DNA from: Actinokineospora iranica
Lineage (GTDB): Bacteria; Actinomycetota; Actinomycetes; Mycobacteriales; Pseudonocardiaceae
Direction of reading: 5' to 3'
DNA length: 64,000 nucleotides
Assembly: GCF_900101685.1 (NCBI RefSeq)
Contig: NZ_FMZZ01000008.1
Coordinates: 124,001-188,000, forward strand
Shown here: positions 8,279 through 16,876 of the stretch, piece after piece
Numbering within the stretch: position 1 is the stretch's first letter
Layout: each line of letters begins with the position of its first letter
The notes under the pieces: generated by a model
Databases searched by the model: none
What the model was told of the DNA's origin: nothing
What the model saw: the letters and a program-made list of their open reading frames with translations, nothing else
Translations under genes and position numbers: made by a program

Positions 8279-8697
8279 CGGGGCAGCCGCCGTCCGCCTC
8301 TGGGGGCGAGGGGGCCCAGGGGGCTGTCGAAGGCCTCGTCTTCGTCGTCCTCGTCGGTGGGCTCGTAGCCCAGGGAGGTGAGGTGCTTCTCGCCCGCGGG
8401 GCCGAGGACCGGGGCCAGGGTCTGGTACATGCTCGCCCCGGCCCGGCGGGTGGCGCGGTCGGCCAGGGCCATGATCTGCGCCGCCAGCGCGTCGGAGCCG
8501 CTGGACAGCGCCGCCGGGGTCAGCTTCACCTCGGACAGCAGGCCACCGGGACGCACCTCGACGCTGATCGCGCCGTCGCCGCTCATGGCCTTGCCGGTGA
8601 TCGGCCCGACCCGCTGCGCGCGTTGCTCGGCCTCCGCGCGGGTCCGTTCGACCCGCTGTGCCACCGTGTCGAGCTCGTGCTCGATGTCGATCTCCAC
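8275..8697 (-). CDS. YbaB/EbfC family protein (first copy)
   Basis: 140-residue YbaB-fold protein: N-terminal coiled-coil (LDTVAQRVERTRAEAEQRAQ), central sheet (GAISVEVRPGGLLSEVKLTP), then the helical dimer region (LAAQIMALADRATRRAGASM) and an acidic tail (TDEDDEDEAF). The start is GTG 8697 behind a good AGGTGGGGG site, 38 bp after the NlpC/P60 stop, so it should be in the same transcript. It differs clearly from the other YbaB in this cluster, so the pair is not a recent duplication. Proteins of this type are often found beside WXG100/type VII secretion genes in actinomycetes; their role there is not established. Confidence 0.85.
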   Translation of the reverse strand: MEIDIEHELDTVAQRVERTRAEAEQRAQRVGPITGKAMSGDGAISVEVRPGGLLSEVKLTPAALSSGSDALAAQIMALADRATRRAGASMYQTLAPVLGPAGEKHLTSLGYEPTDEDDEDEAFDSPLGPLAPRGGRRLPR

Positions 8698-8735
8698 GCC
8701 CCCACCTTTCGTTCAGGCGACAGTGTGCCGCAGGC

Positions 8736-9842
8736 TCAGCCGGTGGGTCGGTAGAAGCCGACGAACGGCATCCCCGAGTTGGTGGTGCGCAGCGGCCCGA
8801 CCTGGACCGGGTCGCCCGCCTCCACGATCTGGCCGTTGCCGATGTACATCGCCACGTGGCCCTCCCAGCAGACCAGGTCGCCCGGAAGCAGCTGGTCGGC
8901 TGAGGGCACCTCCGCCCCGATGTCCTGCTCGCGGGACGTGCGCGGGATCTCCAGGCCGCCCTCGCCGTAGGCGTACTGGGTCAGGCCGCTGCAGTCGAGC
9001 CCGGCGCCGGGCGTGGTGCCGCCCCAGACGTACGGGACGCCGAGCTGGCTCAGCGCCGCCCGGACCGCGCGCGCGGCCGTCTCGTTCGGGGCCTGGACAG
9101 TGCTGCCGTCGGGCAGGTTGACCGCGACGCCCGTGCCGGGCTGCGGCGGGATGGCCATCGGCAGCCTGCGCTTGGTGGCCACGCCACCGCCACCGCCGCC
9201 ACCTCCGCCGCCGCCCCCACTTCCGCCGCCGCCGCCACCGCCCTGGCGGTCGTTGTAGGCCGCCGGTGGCGGGCTCGCCGCGCCCGCCGTCGATGTCGAG
9301 CCCGCGTCGCCGCCGGTGAGCTTGGTGACTACCCCGCTGAGCTGGGTCATCACGGTTTCGAGGTTGGTCGAGGTGTCACCGGTGAGCTGGGCGGCGTACT
9401 GGGCCAGCTCGGTCAGCTTCTGCTGCGCGCCCGCCGGGTCGCCCGCCTGCCGCAGCGCGGCCGCGGCCTGCAGGAGTTCGGCGGCCTTGCGGTTGAAGTC
9501 GTCGATCTGGTCCTGGTTGACCTTCTGGCCGACCTTGAGGATGTCGCCCGCTTCCCGGACCGCCTGCTGCACCTCGGCGCTGTACTGGCTCAGCTCGGTG
9601 CTCACCGCGTTCTGGGCGGTGACGTCCTGCTCGTGGCGGACCGCGCCCTGCCCGGTCCAGCCCTCGCGCAGGCCGCTGGCGTGGCTGGTCGCGTCGTAGC
9701 CGACGGTCGTGAGCGTGGTGGCCACCCCGGCGTGCGCCTGGCTGATCCCGTCGATGGCGTTGTCGTCGGTGGCGAGGTGCCGCTGCGCGGTGGCGGCGGG
9801 CTGGATCATCGGGTCCAGCAGGTCCCGCACGGGTGCGGTCAT
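8736..9842 (-). CDS. NlpC/P60 peptidase with WXG-like N-terminal domain
   Basis: 368-residue protein in three parts. Residues 1-170 are helical and WXG/ESX-like (LREGWTGQGAVRHEQD). A glycine-rich linker near 195-225 is almost pure Gly/Ser. The C-terminal NlpC/P60 (C40) domain has its catalytic Cys in DCSGL (near 283) and His in GHVAMYIG (near 329). C40 enzymes cleave peptidoglycan stem peptides. There is no Sec signal, so export through a type VII (ESX) route via the helical domain is likely. The ATG overlaps the WXG-like gene's stop by 4 bp (ATGA). It could be a cell-wall remodelling enzyme or an antibacterial effector; no obvious immunity gene lies beside it. Confidence 0.9.
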   Translation of the reverse strand: MTAPVRDLLDPMIQPAATAQRHLATDDNAIDGISQAHAGVATTLTTVGYDATSHASGLREGWTGQGAVRHEQDVTAQNAVSTELSQYSAEVQQAVREAGDILKVGQKVNQDQIDDFNRKAAELLQAAAALRQAGDPAGAQQKLTELAQYAAQLTGDTSTNLETVMTQLSGVVTKLTGGDAGSTSTAGAASPPPAAYNDRQGGGGGGGSGGGGGGGGGGGGVATKRRLPMAIPPQPGTGVAVNLPDGSTVQAPNETAARAVRAALSQLGVPYVWGGTTPGAGLDCSGLTQYAYGEGGLEIPRTSREQDIGAEVPSADQLLPGDLVCWEGHVAMYIGNGQIVEAGDPVQVGPLRTTNSGMPFVGFYRPTG

Positions 9843-10180
9843 GCCAGCTCACCCGCCGCGCGCCGCAGCCGCTGCTCGGCGTCCTGCTCGGTGCCCTCGA
9901 AGTTGGTCCACGTGTTGCGCACGGCGTCGGCGGTCCCGCCGAGACTGTCGGCGAGCCCCTGGACGCGGCTCATCTGCCGCTGTGTCGCCGCGCGGATGGC
10001 CTGGCTGAGCCCGACCTCGCTGCCGATTTTGGAGAACGCGTGCTCGCCGAACTCGGCGTGCCCGCGCAGATCCTTGTCCGCCACACCGCGCAACTGCTCG
10101 GCGAGCGGGTTCACCCCCGCCGTGTACGCGCGGAAGGCATCGCCCTCGCCGCGGTAGCCCCCGACATCCGACTCGGTCAT
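9839..10180 (-). CDS. WXG100-like ESX secretion protein
   Basis: 113-residue all-helical protein with a helix-turn-helix hairpin typical of ESX substrates. The turn reads RNTWTNFEGTE (W-x-x-F-E-G rather than strict WxG), followed by a helix rich in Gln/Arg/Leu. The start ATG 10180 follows a strong AGGAGGGG site; the longer open frame to 10303 is unlikely. It is first in a coupled cluster with the NlpC/P60 protein, suggesting co-secretion as a heterodimer or a chaperone role for the peptidase's N-terminal domain. No EccC ATPase or other type VII machinery is in the window, so secretion would depend on genes elsewhere. Confidence 0.8.
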   Translation of the reverse strand: MTESDVGGYRGEGDAFRAYTAGVNPLAEQLRGVADKDLRGHAEFGEHAFSKIGSEVGLSQAIRAATQRQMSRVQGLADSLGGTADAVRNTWTNFEGTEQDAEQRLRRAAGELA

Positions 10181-10329
10181 GTGCTCCCCTCCTGACGTTC
10201 GGCACTGGGACGTTCGCCCCGCTCCGATCGCTCCCCTGCGTTCGGATTTCAGGTTATGACACGGCTCGGGCGCGGCGGGGCGGAAGCGGCGAGTTATCCA
10301 CAATCGCCGGATTCATCCACAGGTTTCGC

Positions 10330-10391
10330 AGCGCCCTTGACAGGCAGCGCCTTGACAGGCAGTGCCCTCGACAAGGCAGTGCCCTCGACAA
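10330..10391. repeat. short degenerate tandem repeat
   Basis: About 3.5 copies of a 15-18 bp unit: GCGCCCTTGACAGGCA, GCGCCTTGACAGGCA, GTGCCCTCGACAAGGCA, then a partial unit. It lies just downstream of the stop of the short aldehyde dehydrogenase gene. Two units contain TTGACA by chance of composition; no gene starts nearby on the plus strand. Confidence 0.6.
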
Positions 10392-10395
10392 GATT

Positions 10396-11262
10396 TCAGG
10401 CGCCCATCGGGTGCCACACCGTCTTGGTCTCCAGGACCGCGCGCAGGCGCGCGATGTCCGGGCGGGCGGTCCAGTCCGGTTCCTCGGCAGGCGTCCGCAA
10501 AACCCGCTTCACCGTGCCCGCGGCCGCCCGTTCCAGGTCCGTCCGCAACTCCGGCGGGGCCCCGGTGAGATCGAGGGCGTTGACGTCGGCGTGCGTGGCC
10601 AGCCAGGGCGCGAGTTCCGCGGTGTGGCCGGTGAGCAGGTTGACCACTCCGGCGGGCACGTCGGAGGTGGCCAGGACCTCAGACAGGGTGATGGCGGGCA
10701 GCGGCCGGTTCTGGCTGGTCACCACGACCGCGGCGCACCCGGCGGCCAGCGCGGGCGCGAGGACGCTGACCAGGCCGAGCAGCGACGACCTCTGCGGCGC
10801 CAGCACCCCGACGACCCCGGTCGGCTCGGGCACGGAGAAGGAGAAATACGGGCCTGCCACCGGATTCGCCGCGCCCAGGACCGTGGCGATCTTGTCGGTC
10901 CACCCCGCGTACCAGACCCAGCGGTCGATCGCGGTGTCCACAAGGGACTGCGCCCGCTTCTGCGGCACGCCCTCGCTGGCGGCGACCTCGGCGGCGAACT
11001 GCTCGCGCCTGCCCTCCAGGACCTCCGCGACCCGGTAGAGCACCTGCCCCCGGTTGTACGCGGTCGCCCCCGACCACTTGCCGAATCCCTTGCGGGCCGC
11101 GCCGACCGCCTCGCGGAGGTCTTTGCGGGACGCCTGCGCGGCGTTGGCGAGGAACTTCCCGCGCGCGTCGGTCACCGGGTACGTGCGACCGGACTCGGAA
11201 CGCGGGAAAGCGCCGCCCAGATAGAGCTTGTAGGTCTTCGCTACCGTAACGCGGTCAGACAT
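10396..11262 (-). CDS. short aldehyde dehydrogenase homologue lacking the catalytic half
   Basis: 288-residue protein aligned with the N-terminal (NAD-binding) part of the aldehyde dehydrogenase fold: YLGGAFPRSESGRTYPV, AYNRGQVLYRVAEVLEGR, then WVWYAGWTDKI. It ends before the catalytic Cys region, and the oxyanion-hole Asn of PWNFP is missing (the segment reads VLAPQRSS). It is therefore probably inactive alone. Its ATG overlaps the end of the full-length enzyme by 8 bp. The arrangement deoC / full ALDH / short ALDH recurs in actinomycetes as I recall it, so the short form is likely a structural or regulatory partner and not debris. Confidence 0.8.
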   Translation of the reverse strand: MSDRVTVAKTYKLYLGGAFPRSESGRTYPVTDARGKFLANAAQASRKDLREAVGAARKGFGKWSGATAYNRGQVLYRVAEVLEGRREQFAAEVAASEGVPQKRAQSLVDTAIDRWVWYAGWTDKIATVLGAANPVAGPYFSFSVPEPTGVVGVLAPQRSSLLGLVSVLAPALAAGCAAVVVTSQNRPLPAITLSEVLATSDVPAGVVNLLTGHTAELAPWLATHADVNALDLTGAPPELRTDLERAAAGTVKRVLRTPAEEPDWTARPDIARLRAVLETKTVWHPMGA

Positions 11263-12685
11263 CGAGGTACGCCTCCAGCCCGGCGCGGCCGCCCTCGCGG
11301 CCGAAGCCCGACTCCTGGTAGCCGCCGAACGGGGCGGTCGGGTCGAAGCGGTTGAACGTGTTGGCCCACACCACGCCCGCGCGCAGCCGGTCGGCCATCA
11401 GCAGGATGCGGGAGCCCTTCTCGGTCCACACGCCCGCCGAGAGGCCGTACGGGGTGTTGTTGGCCTTGGCGACGGCCTCGTCCGGGGTGCGGAAGGTCAG
11501 CACGGACAGCACCGGCCCGAAGATCTCTTCGCGTGCGATCCGCATGGCCTGGCTGACGTTGGCGAAGACCGTGGGCGCGAAGAAGAACCCCTTGTCCGGC
11601 ACCGGGCACGGGCTGGTCCAGCGGACCGCGCCCTCGTCCTCGCCGGAGGCCACCAGTTCCTGGATCTTGGCAAGCTGCTCGCGGGAGTTGATCGCGCCGA
11701 CGTCGGTGTTCTTGTCCAGCGGGTCGCCGATCCGCAGCGTCGCCACGCGCTTGCGCAGCTTGTCCAGCACCTCTTCGGCCACCGACTCCTGCACCAGCAG
11801 CCGTGAGCCCGCGCAGCACACGTGGCCCTGGTTGAAGAAAATGCCGTTGACGATGCCTTCCACAGCCTGGTCTATCGGCGCGTCGTCGAAGACGATGTTC
11901 GCCGCTTTGCCGCCCAGTTCCAGGGTCAGCTTCTTGCCGGTGCCCGCGAGCGACCGCTGAATGATCTTGCCGACCTCAGTGGAGCCGGTGAACGCGACCT
12001 TGTTCACGCCCGGGTGGTTTACCAGCTCCGCGCCAATGTCACCCGCGCCGGGCAGAATGTTCACAACGCCCGGCGGTAGCTCTGCCTGTTGGATGATTTC
12101 GGCTAAGACCAACGCGGTAAGCGGAGTCGTCTCGGCTGGCTTGAGCACGACAGTGTTGCCGCACGCCAACGCGGGCGCGATTTTCCACGCGGCCATCAGC
12201 AGCGGGAAGTTCCACGGAATCACCTGCCCGGCCACCCCGACCGGGCGCGGGTCGGGGCCGAAGCCCGCGTGGTCGAGCTTGTCGGCCCACCCCGCGTGGT
12301 AGAAGAAGTGCGCCGCCGCCGTCGGCACGTCGGTGTCGCGCGACTCCTTGATCGGTTTGCCGTTGTCCAGGCTTTCCAGCACCGCGAGCTCACGGGCGCG
12401 CTCGGCGATCATCCGCGCGACCCGGAAGATGTACTTCGCGCGCTCCGCGCCGGGCATCCGCCCCCACACCCTGTCCTGCGCGCGCTTGGCGGCCTTGACG
12501 GCCCGGTCGACGTCGGCCGGGCTCGCGGTGCTGACCTCGGCCAGCACCTCCTCGGTGGCCGGGTTGACGGTCTTGAGCGGCTCGCCAGCGCCCTCGACGA
12601 ACTCGCCGTCGAGGAACATCCGGTAGTTCGCTTTGAGGTTCGCGATGTCCCGCGACTCGGGCGCGGGGGCGTATTCCCAGGTCAT
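11255..12685 (-). CDS. aldehyde dehydrogenase linked to deoC
   Basis: 476-residue NAD(P)-dependent aldehyde dehydrogenase. Visible features are the PWNFP oxyanion motif, GNTVVLKPAETTPLTAL, FTGSTEVGKII, catalytic Glu in LELGGKAANIVF, and the Cys in QGHVCCAGSR (near residue 289). DeoC, directly upstream, makes acetaldehyde from deoxyribose-5-phosphate, so acetaldehyde is the likely substrate. The ATG follows the deoC stop with no gap (TAG-ATG). No CoA-acylating hallmark was identified, so acetate is the expected product. Confidence 0.9.
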   Translation of the reverse strand: MTWEYAPAPESRDIANLKANYRMFLDGEFVEGAGEPLKTVNPATEEVLAEVSTASPADVDRAVKAAKRAQDRVWGRMPGAERAKYIFRVARMIAERARELAVLESLDNGKPIKESRDTDVPTAAAHFFYHAGWADKLDHAGFGPDPRPVGVAGQVIPWNFPLLMAAWKIAPALACGNTVVLKPAETTPLTALVLAEIIQQAELPPGVVNILPGAGDIGAELVNHPGVNKVAFTGSTEVGKIIQRSLAGTGKKLTLELGGKAANIVFDDAPIDQAVEGIVNGIFFNQGHVCCAGSRLLVQESVAEEVLDKLRKRVATLRIGDPLDKNTDVGAINSREQLAKIQELVASGEDEGAVRWTSPCPVPDKGFFFAPTVFANVSQAMRIAREEIFGPVLSVLTFRTPDEAVAKANNTPYGLSAGVWTEKGSRILLMADRLRAGVVWANTFNRFDPTAPFGGYQESGFGREGGRAGLEAYLDV

Positions 12686-13648
12686 CTAGTCCACCGTCAC
12701 GTAATCCGGGCCGCTGTAGTGGCCCTCCAGTTGGGTGCGGCGCTGCATCAAGAGGTCGTTGAGCAGGCTTGACGCGCCGAAACGAAACAGCCGTGGGTCG
12801 AGCCACCGCGGCCCGGCGACCTCGTTTACCGCGACCAGGTAGCGGATAGCGTCTTTCGTGGTGCGGATACCGCCGGCGGGCTTGACGCCGCGCGGTTCGC
12901 CGGTCGCCGCGTGCCAGTCGTGCACGGCCTGGAGCATCACGTGCGTCACCGGGAGCGTGGCGGCGGGGGAGACCTTGCCGGTGGAGGTCTTGATGAAGTC
13001 GCCGCCCGCGAGCAGCGCCAGCCAGGACGCGCGCCGCACGTTGTCGTAGGTGGCCAGCTCACCGGTCTCCAGGATGACCTTGAGACGCGCGTTCCCGCAG
13101 GCGGCCTTGATCGTGCGGATCTCGTCGAAGACCCGCCCGTACTGCCCGGACAGGAACGCGCCCCGGTCGATCACCATGTCGATCTCGGTGGCCCCCGCCT
13201 CGACGGCGAACTCCGTGTCCGCGATCTTGATCCGCAGGCTCGACCGCCCCGACGGGAACGCGGTGGCGACACTGGCCACCCCGACCCCGGTGCCGCTCAC
13301 CTCGGCGACGGCGGTCTCGACCATGTCCGGGTAGACGCAGACCGCCGCGACCTTGGGCACCTCCGGTCGGTCCGGATCGGGACGGCGGGCCTTCGCGCAC
13401 AGCGACCGGACCTTGCCTGGCGTGTCGGCGCCCTCCAGGGTCGTCAGGTCGACCATCGAGATCGCCAGGTCGATGGCGTGCATCTTGCTGGCCTTCTTGA
13501 TGCTGCGCGTGCCGAGACCGGCGCTGCGCTGCTCGACCCCCACCGCGTCGACCCCGGGCAGGCCGTGCAGGAACCGCCGCAACGAGGTCTCGTCACGGGT
13601 GACGTCGGCGAACTCTCGGGTCGACGTCTTCATCGAGGACTCGGCCAT
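12686..13648 (-). CDS. deoC: deoxyribose-phosphate aldolase
   Basis: 320-residue class I aldolase splitting 2-deoxyribose-5-phosphate into glyceraldehyde-3-phosphate and acetaldehyde. The Schiff-base Lys is in FIKTSTGK (near residue 219), with AVCVYPDMV and the phosphate site KPAGGIRTTKDA also present. The long N-terminal part (MKTSTREFADVTRDETSLRRFL) marks the larger, eukaryote-like DeoC subgroup. Starts at 13648 or 13633 are both possible. It heads the three-gene operon with two aldehyde dehydrogenases and receives pentose phosphates made by DeoA and the PNP. Confidence 0.93.
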   Translation of the reverse strand: MAESSMKTSTREFADVTRDETSLRRFLHGLPGVDAVGVEQRSAGLGTRSIKKASKMHAIDLAISMVDLTTLEGADTPGKVRSLCAKARRPDPDRPEVPKVAAVCVYPDMVETAVAEVSGTGVGVASVATAFPSGRSSLRIKIADTEFAVEAGATEIDMVIDRGAFLSGQYGRVFDEIRTIKAACGNARLKVILETGELATYDNVRRASWLALLAGGDFIKTSTGKVSPAATLPVTHVMLQAVHDWHAATGEPRGVKPAGGIRTTKDAIRYLVAVNEVAGPRWLDPRLFRFGASSLLNDLLMQRRTQLEGHYSGPDYVTVD

Positions 13649-13693
13649 ACCGGCGAGTCTAGGCCCGCTCAGCCGCCGGATCCGCGCTGACGC

Positions 13694-15124
13694 TCAGCCC
13701 GCCAGGCCTGCCTCGTGCAACCGGTCGTCCAGTTGCCGCACGGCTGACGTGCCCTGCCAGGGCGCAAGCGTCCTGCGGACGTCGCGCACGTGCTTGGTGA
13801 ACCGCACAGAGCGGTTGTTGCCCAGTGCTTCCGGCACGCTCCCCAGCACTTGGGCGGCTTCATCGATGTCACCCGCCGCCACATGGGCTTTGCTGAGCTG
13901 GATTTTGTCGAAGGCGAACCTTCTTGGATTGGCGAGAGCGGCACTCTGCGTATAGGACGAAATCACACCACTGAACGTCTGGACAGCATCGTTTGTCTCG
14001 CCGAGGGTCAGCAGGCATTCGCCTCGCCGGGAGGTGTGCAGCGCTTTATTGTAGATCCAGATAGGACGTAGGGGCTGTTCGCCGCATCGGGGAAGGCGCA
14101 TTGTGGTCTCATCGAGATTTCGCCTCACGCCATCGGCGTCACCTGCGGCGGCGAAAGCGCAAGCGGCGGTGTCCGACGCATAGGCTCGGGCAACGATGTT
14201 GTCCGTACGCGCCGCCCATGTGGCTGCGGCGGCGCCATAGTCCGTGGCGATCGCGGGCTTGTTCATTCGCACGAGCAGGGATGTCATGCGGGTGAGCGCG
14301 AACGCGGCCAGCGCAGCGTCTTGAGCTTGATGGGCTGTTTCCCGTCCCTGCTCGTAGCCGCGACGAGCGCCGTCCAGGTCGTCCAAGTCGAAGGCCAGCC
14401 AACCGGATATAAGCTGCGCGTTGGCAAGCGCGGACAACAGGCTTGGCCGCAACGGGTCGGGGCAGCGCGAAACCATGCCGCTCAACGTCTGTATCTGGGC
14501 CAGGATGGTGTGCTGTGCCGCCTGCGCGCCGAACTGGCGGTCGCTCTGGCGAGCGTGTTCCAAGATGGTCTCGATATGGGCGATGACCTGCTTGTCCACC
14601 CGTTCCGGTTCGGCGATCGCGCTTACCAGGCGGAGCTGTTCATCCGGGTCGAGGTTGCCGAACATGGCCGGAGCGATGGCGCTTGTCGCCGTGAGTCCCA
14701 AGAGCTGCAACAGGCCGCGTCGTTTCATGATATCCGCCAATTCGCGAAGGATTTCTTCGGCTTCCGTGATCGGGTTCGGCGTTTCCGGTCGACTCGTCTG
14801 AAGACTTATCGCCTTGCGTCTGGCTTCCGCCAGCTCAGCTTCCCTGGCCTCGACGCGGTGGGCCTGCAGCGCCGCTTCCAGTGCCCGGAACGACTCCATG
14901 AGCGCCCCGTTCGCGCCGACCATGCGGTCAACCACCGCCCAGAACTCTTCGTCGGCGCGGCCCCGCCCCTTCTCCAGGTGCGCCACGGTGGTGCGGTCGT
15001 AGTGCGTGGGCCGCGCCAACTGCTCTTGCGTCAGGCTCGCCGCCTTCCGCAGCGCGGCAAGGTGCTCGCCGAGACGTTTGCGCAGAGCAACTAGCGCTTC
15101 GGGTTCACGAGGCATCTCACGCAC
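13694..15124 (-). CDS. XRE-family regulator with helical repeat domain
   Basis: 476-residue protein. The N-terminal HTH is near residues 15-75 (LGEHLAALRKAASLTQEQLA, then DRTTVAHLEKGRGRADEEFW). About 350 residues of TPR-like helical repeats follow (ALAAFALTRMTSLL, HTSRRGECLLTLGETNDAVQ). This architecture is common in actinomycetes for regulators of development or secondary metabolism that sense a peptide or protein partner. The start is GTG 15124, with ATG 15115 as an alternative; neither has a clear ribosome binding site. GC is slightly lower than in neighbouring genes. Target unknown; there is no divergent partner within 200 bp. Confidence 0.8.
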   Translation of the reverse strand: MREMPREPEALVALRKRLGEHLAALRKAASLTQEQLARPTHYDRTTVAHLEKGRGRADEEFWAVVDRMVGANGALMESFRALEAALQAHRVEAREAELAEARRKAISLQTSRPETPNPITEAEEILRELADIMKRRGLLQLLGLTATSAIAPAMFGNLDPDEQLRLVSAIAEPERVDKQVIAHIETILEHARQSDRQFGAQAAQHTILAQIQTLSGMVSRCPDPLRPSLLSALANAQLISGWLAFDLDDLDGARRGYEQGRETAHQAQDAALAAFALTRMTSLLVRMNKPAIATDYGAAAATWAARTDNIVARAYASDTAACAFAAAGDADGVRRNLDETTMRLPRCGEQPLRPIWIYNKALHTSRRGECLLTLGETNDAVQTFSGVISSYTQSAALANPRRFAFDKIQLSKAHVAAGDIDEAAQVLGSVPEALGNNRSVRFTKHVRDVRRTLAPWQGTSAVRQLDDRLHEAGLAG

Positions 15125-15363
15125 GCTTTCGCCGTCTTGGCACGAGCCCTGACCAGGATAACTCAGCGTACGCGTGTGACAACCCCGTGCGTTCGACTTC
15201 GCACGTCTCCATCACATCCGGTGCTGAAGGCGCTAGCTGCGGGCGGGTGTGGCTGTTCCCGGGGTGAGTCGGCGCCGCCGACCCAGGTGTGTAACCGACC
15301 GACTCCGACGGACCCAGGCCGGGCGCTGTTCGAGCAGCCAGATGCGACGTCCCGAAGACGGGC

Positions 15364-15993
15364 TCAGTGGCCGAGGTGCTTGCGGCGGCCCTTGCTCCGC
15401 TTCGGGGTGCGCACGTCCACGCCGCCCCAGAAGGCGAAGCCGGTGATTCGCAGGACCGGGCCACCGGGGGTGCCCTCGGTGCTTCGGTTGCTGAAACCGC
15501 CCATGATTCCCGATCCGGTGACGTACACGGTCACGTCCGGGGGAACGATGATGTCGATGCCGCCCATCAGCGCGTACGCGTTGATGACCGTCTCCCGCGC
15601 CTCGAACCGGGCGTCCATGAGGTTGATCTTCACGCCGCCCATGAACGCGACGGCGTTGAACGTCGGGGGGATGGTCCAGACGCCGGTGCGGTCCGCGCCG
15701 GACAGCATGGCGATCGCGCTTGACGAGGTGCCCCGGCCGCCTACCCGGCCAGGTGCGCTCGGCGCCGCGGCTTGCAGGGTGATCTGGTGGCCGGGGAGGT
15801 CGCGGACCACCGGTTCCAGGTCGCCGAAGGTCTTGGCGGCGTAGACCCGGTCCAGCCGCTCCTCCAACTCGCCCAGGGTGAGCCTGCCCTCGGCCATCGC
15901 GTCGTGCAGCACCTTCGCGAACCGCTCGCGGTCCGCGTTGGACACCCGCATCTCATGCGGGCCGGGAATGCTGGGCTGCTCACTCACGGGCAC
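15364..15993 (-). CDS. DUF1707 protein with LiaF-like C-terminal domain
   Basis: 209-residue protein. The N-terminal DUF1707 motif (MRVSNADRERFAKVLHDAMAEGRLTLGELEERLDRVY) is followed, after a short linker, by a beta-rich 'cell wall-active antibiotics response' domain with repeats such as AVAFMGGVKINL, AYALMGGIDIIVP and GFAFWGGVDVRTP. The C-terminus is basic. No membrane segment is present. DUF1707 proteins are abundant in actinobacteria and of unknown role; two more (49925, 50526) are in this window. Starts GTG 15993 or GTG 15987. Confidence 0.85.
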   Translation of the reverse strand: MPVSEQPSIPGPHEMRVSNADRERFAKVLHDAMAEGRLTLGELEERLDRVYAAKTFGDLEPVVRDLPGHQITLQAAAPSAPGRVGGRGTSSSAIAMLSGADRTGVWTIPPTFNAVAFMGGVKINLMDARFEARETVINAYALMGGIDIIVPPDVTVYVTGSGIMGGFSNRSTEGTPGGPVLRITGFAFWGGVDVRTPKRSKGRRKHLGH

Positions 15994-16041
15994 GAGAGTA
16001 GCGCGAACGGGTGATCAGCAGTACTGGACGCCGCACCGGGC

Positions 16042-16047
16042 TACCGT
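16042..16047 (+). promoter_or_regulatory. -10 box of leaderless methyltransferase promoter
   Basis: TACCGT with 6 bases (GGCGGC) before ATG 16054 and no ribosome binding site, the same geometry as add. Confidence 0.5.
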
Positions 16048-16053
16048 GGCGGC

Positions 16054-16860
16054 ATGTCCTCAGGCGTGCCGTCCTTCCGCAGCGACCGCATCGACACGAC
16101 GCCGATCGACCCGCTGGTCGAAGTCCTAGACCTGCAGGCCGGGCTGCCCGGGATCGTGCGGCTGCGGGCCTGGGGACGGCAGGCGCTGGCCGCGCAGCCG
16201 GGGGAGCGGGTGCTCGACGTCGGCTCCGGCACCGGCACCGAGACGCAGACCCTGGCCGCGGCCGTTGGCCCCGACGGCGACGCGGTCGGCGTCGAGCCCA
16301 ACCCGGCCATGCGGGAAGTCGCCGAACGGCGCGCGGCGCAGGCGGCCTCGTCCGCCCGGTTCGTCCACGGCGAGGCCACCGACCTGCCCTTCCCGGACGA
16401 CACCTTCGACGCCGTCCGCAGCGAACGCGTCTTCCAGCACCTCGCCGAGCCCGACCGCGCCGCCGCCGAGATCGCCCGCGTCGTCCGCCCCGGCGGCCGC
16501 GTCGTGCTCATCGACACCGACTGGGCCACCGCGATCATGCACCCCGGCGAGCCAGCCGTGATTCGCGCGATCACCGAGACGATGCTGGCCAACGTCGCCA
16601 ACCCGTACGCGGGCCGCAGGCTCGCGGGCTGGCTCACCGCGGCGGGCCTGCGGGTCACCGACATCGGCTCCCAGGCGCTGCTCCAGGGCCCCGAGGTGAT
16701 CGAGGGCCCGATGGTCGCCATGCTCACCGACCGCGCCCTGGCCGCGGGCGCCATCACCGCCGGACAACGCGAACGCCTCATCGCCGACCTCGCCGAAGGC
16801 GCCCGGGTCGGCGACTTCCACATGTCCGTCACGATGTTCGCGGTGCTGGCCCACCGCTGA
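16054..16860 (+). CDS. SAM-dependent methyltransferase, class I
   Basis: 268-residue enzyme with motif [17 protein letters not shown] (near 55-70), an acidic residue after motif II (VGVEPNP), [15 protein letters not shown] as motif post-II, and [12 protein letters not shown]. The resemblance to the ubiE/menG-like Methyltransf_11 group is general; the substrate cannot be read from sequence. It starts at a leaderless ATG and is followed 16 bp later by upp, which has its own -10 box, so the two need not be one operon. Confidence 0.85.
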   Translation: MSSGVPSFRSDRIDTTPIDPLVEVLDLQAGLPGIVRLRAWGRQALAAQPGERVLDVGSGTGTETQTLAAAVGPDGDAVGVEPNPAMREVAERRAAQAASSARFVHGEATDLPFPDDTFDAVRSERVFQHLAEPDRAAAEIARVVRPGGRVVLIDTDWATAIMHPGEPAVIRAITETMLANVANPYAGRRLAGWLTAAGLRVTDIGSQALLQGPEVIEGPMVAMLTDRALAAGAITAGQRERLIADLAEGARVGDFHMSVTMFAVLAHR

Positions 16861-16876
16861 GCTACCGTGTCCGCTC

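Noticed and set aside
10330-10380. Two TTGACA boxes as -35 promoter elements
   Set aside because: They lie in tandem repeats, lack -10 partners at correct spacing and no plus-strand gene follows.
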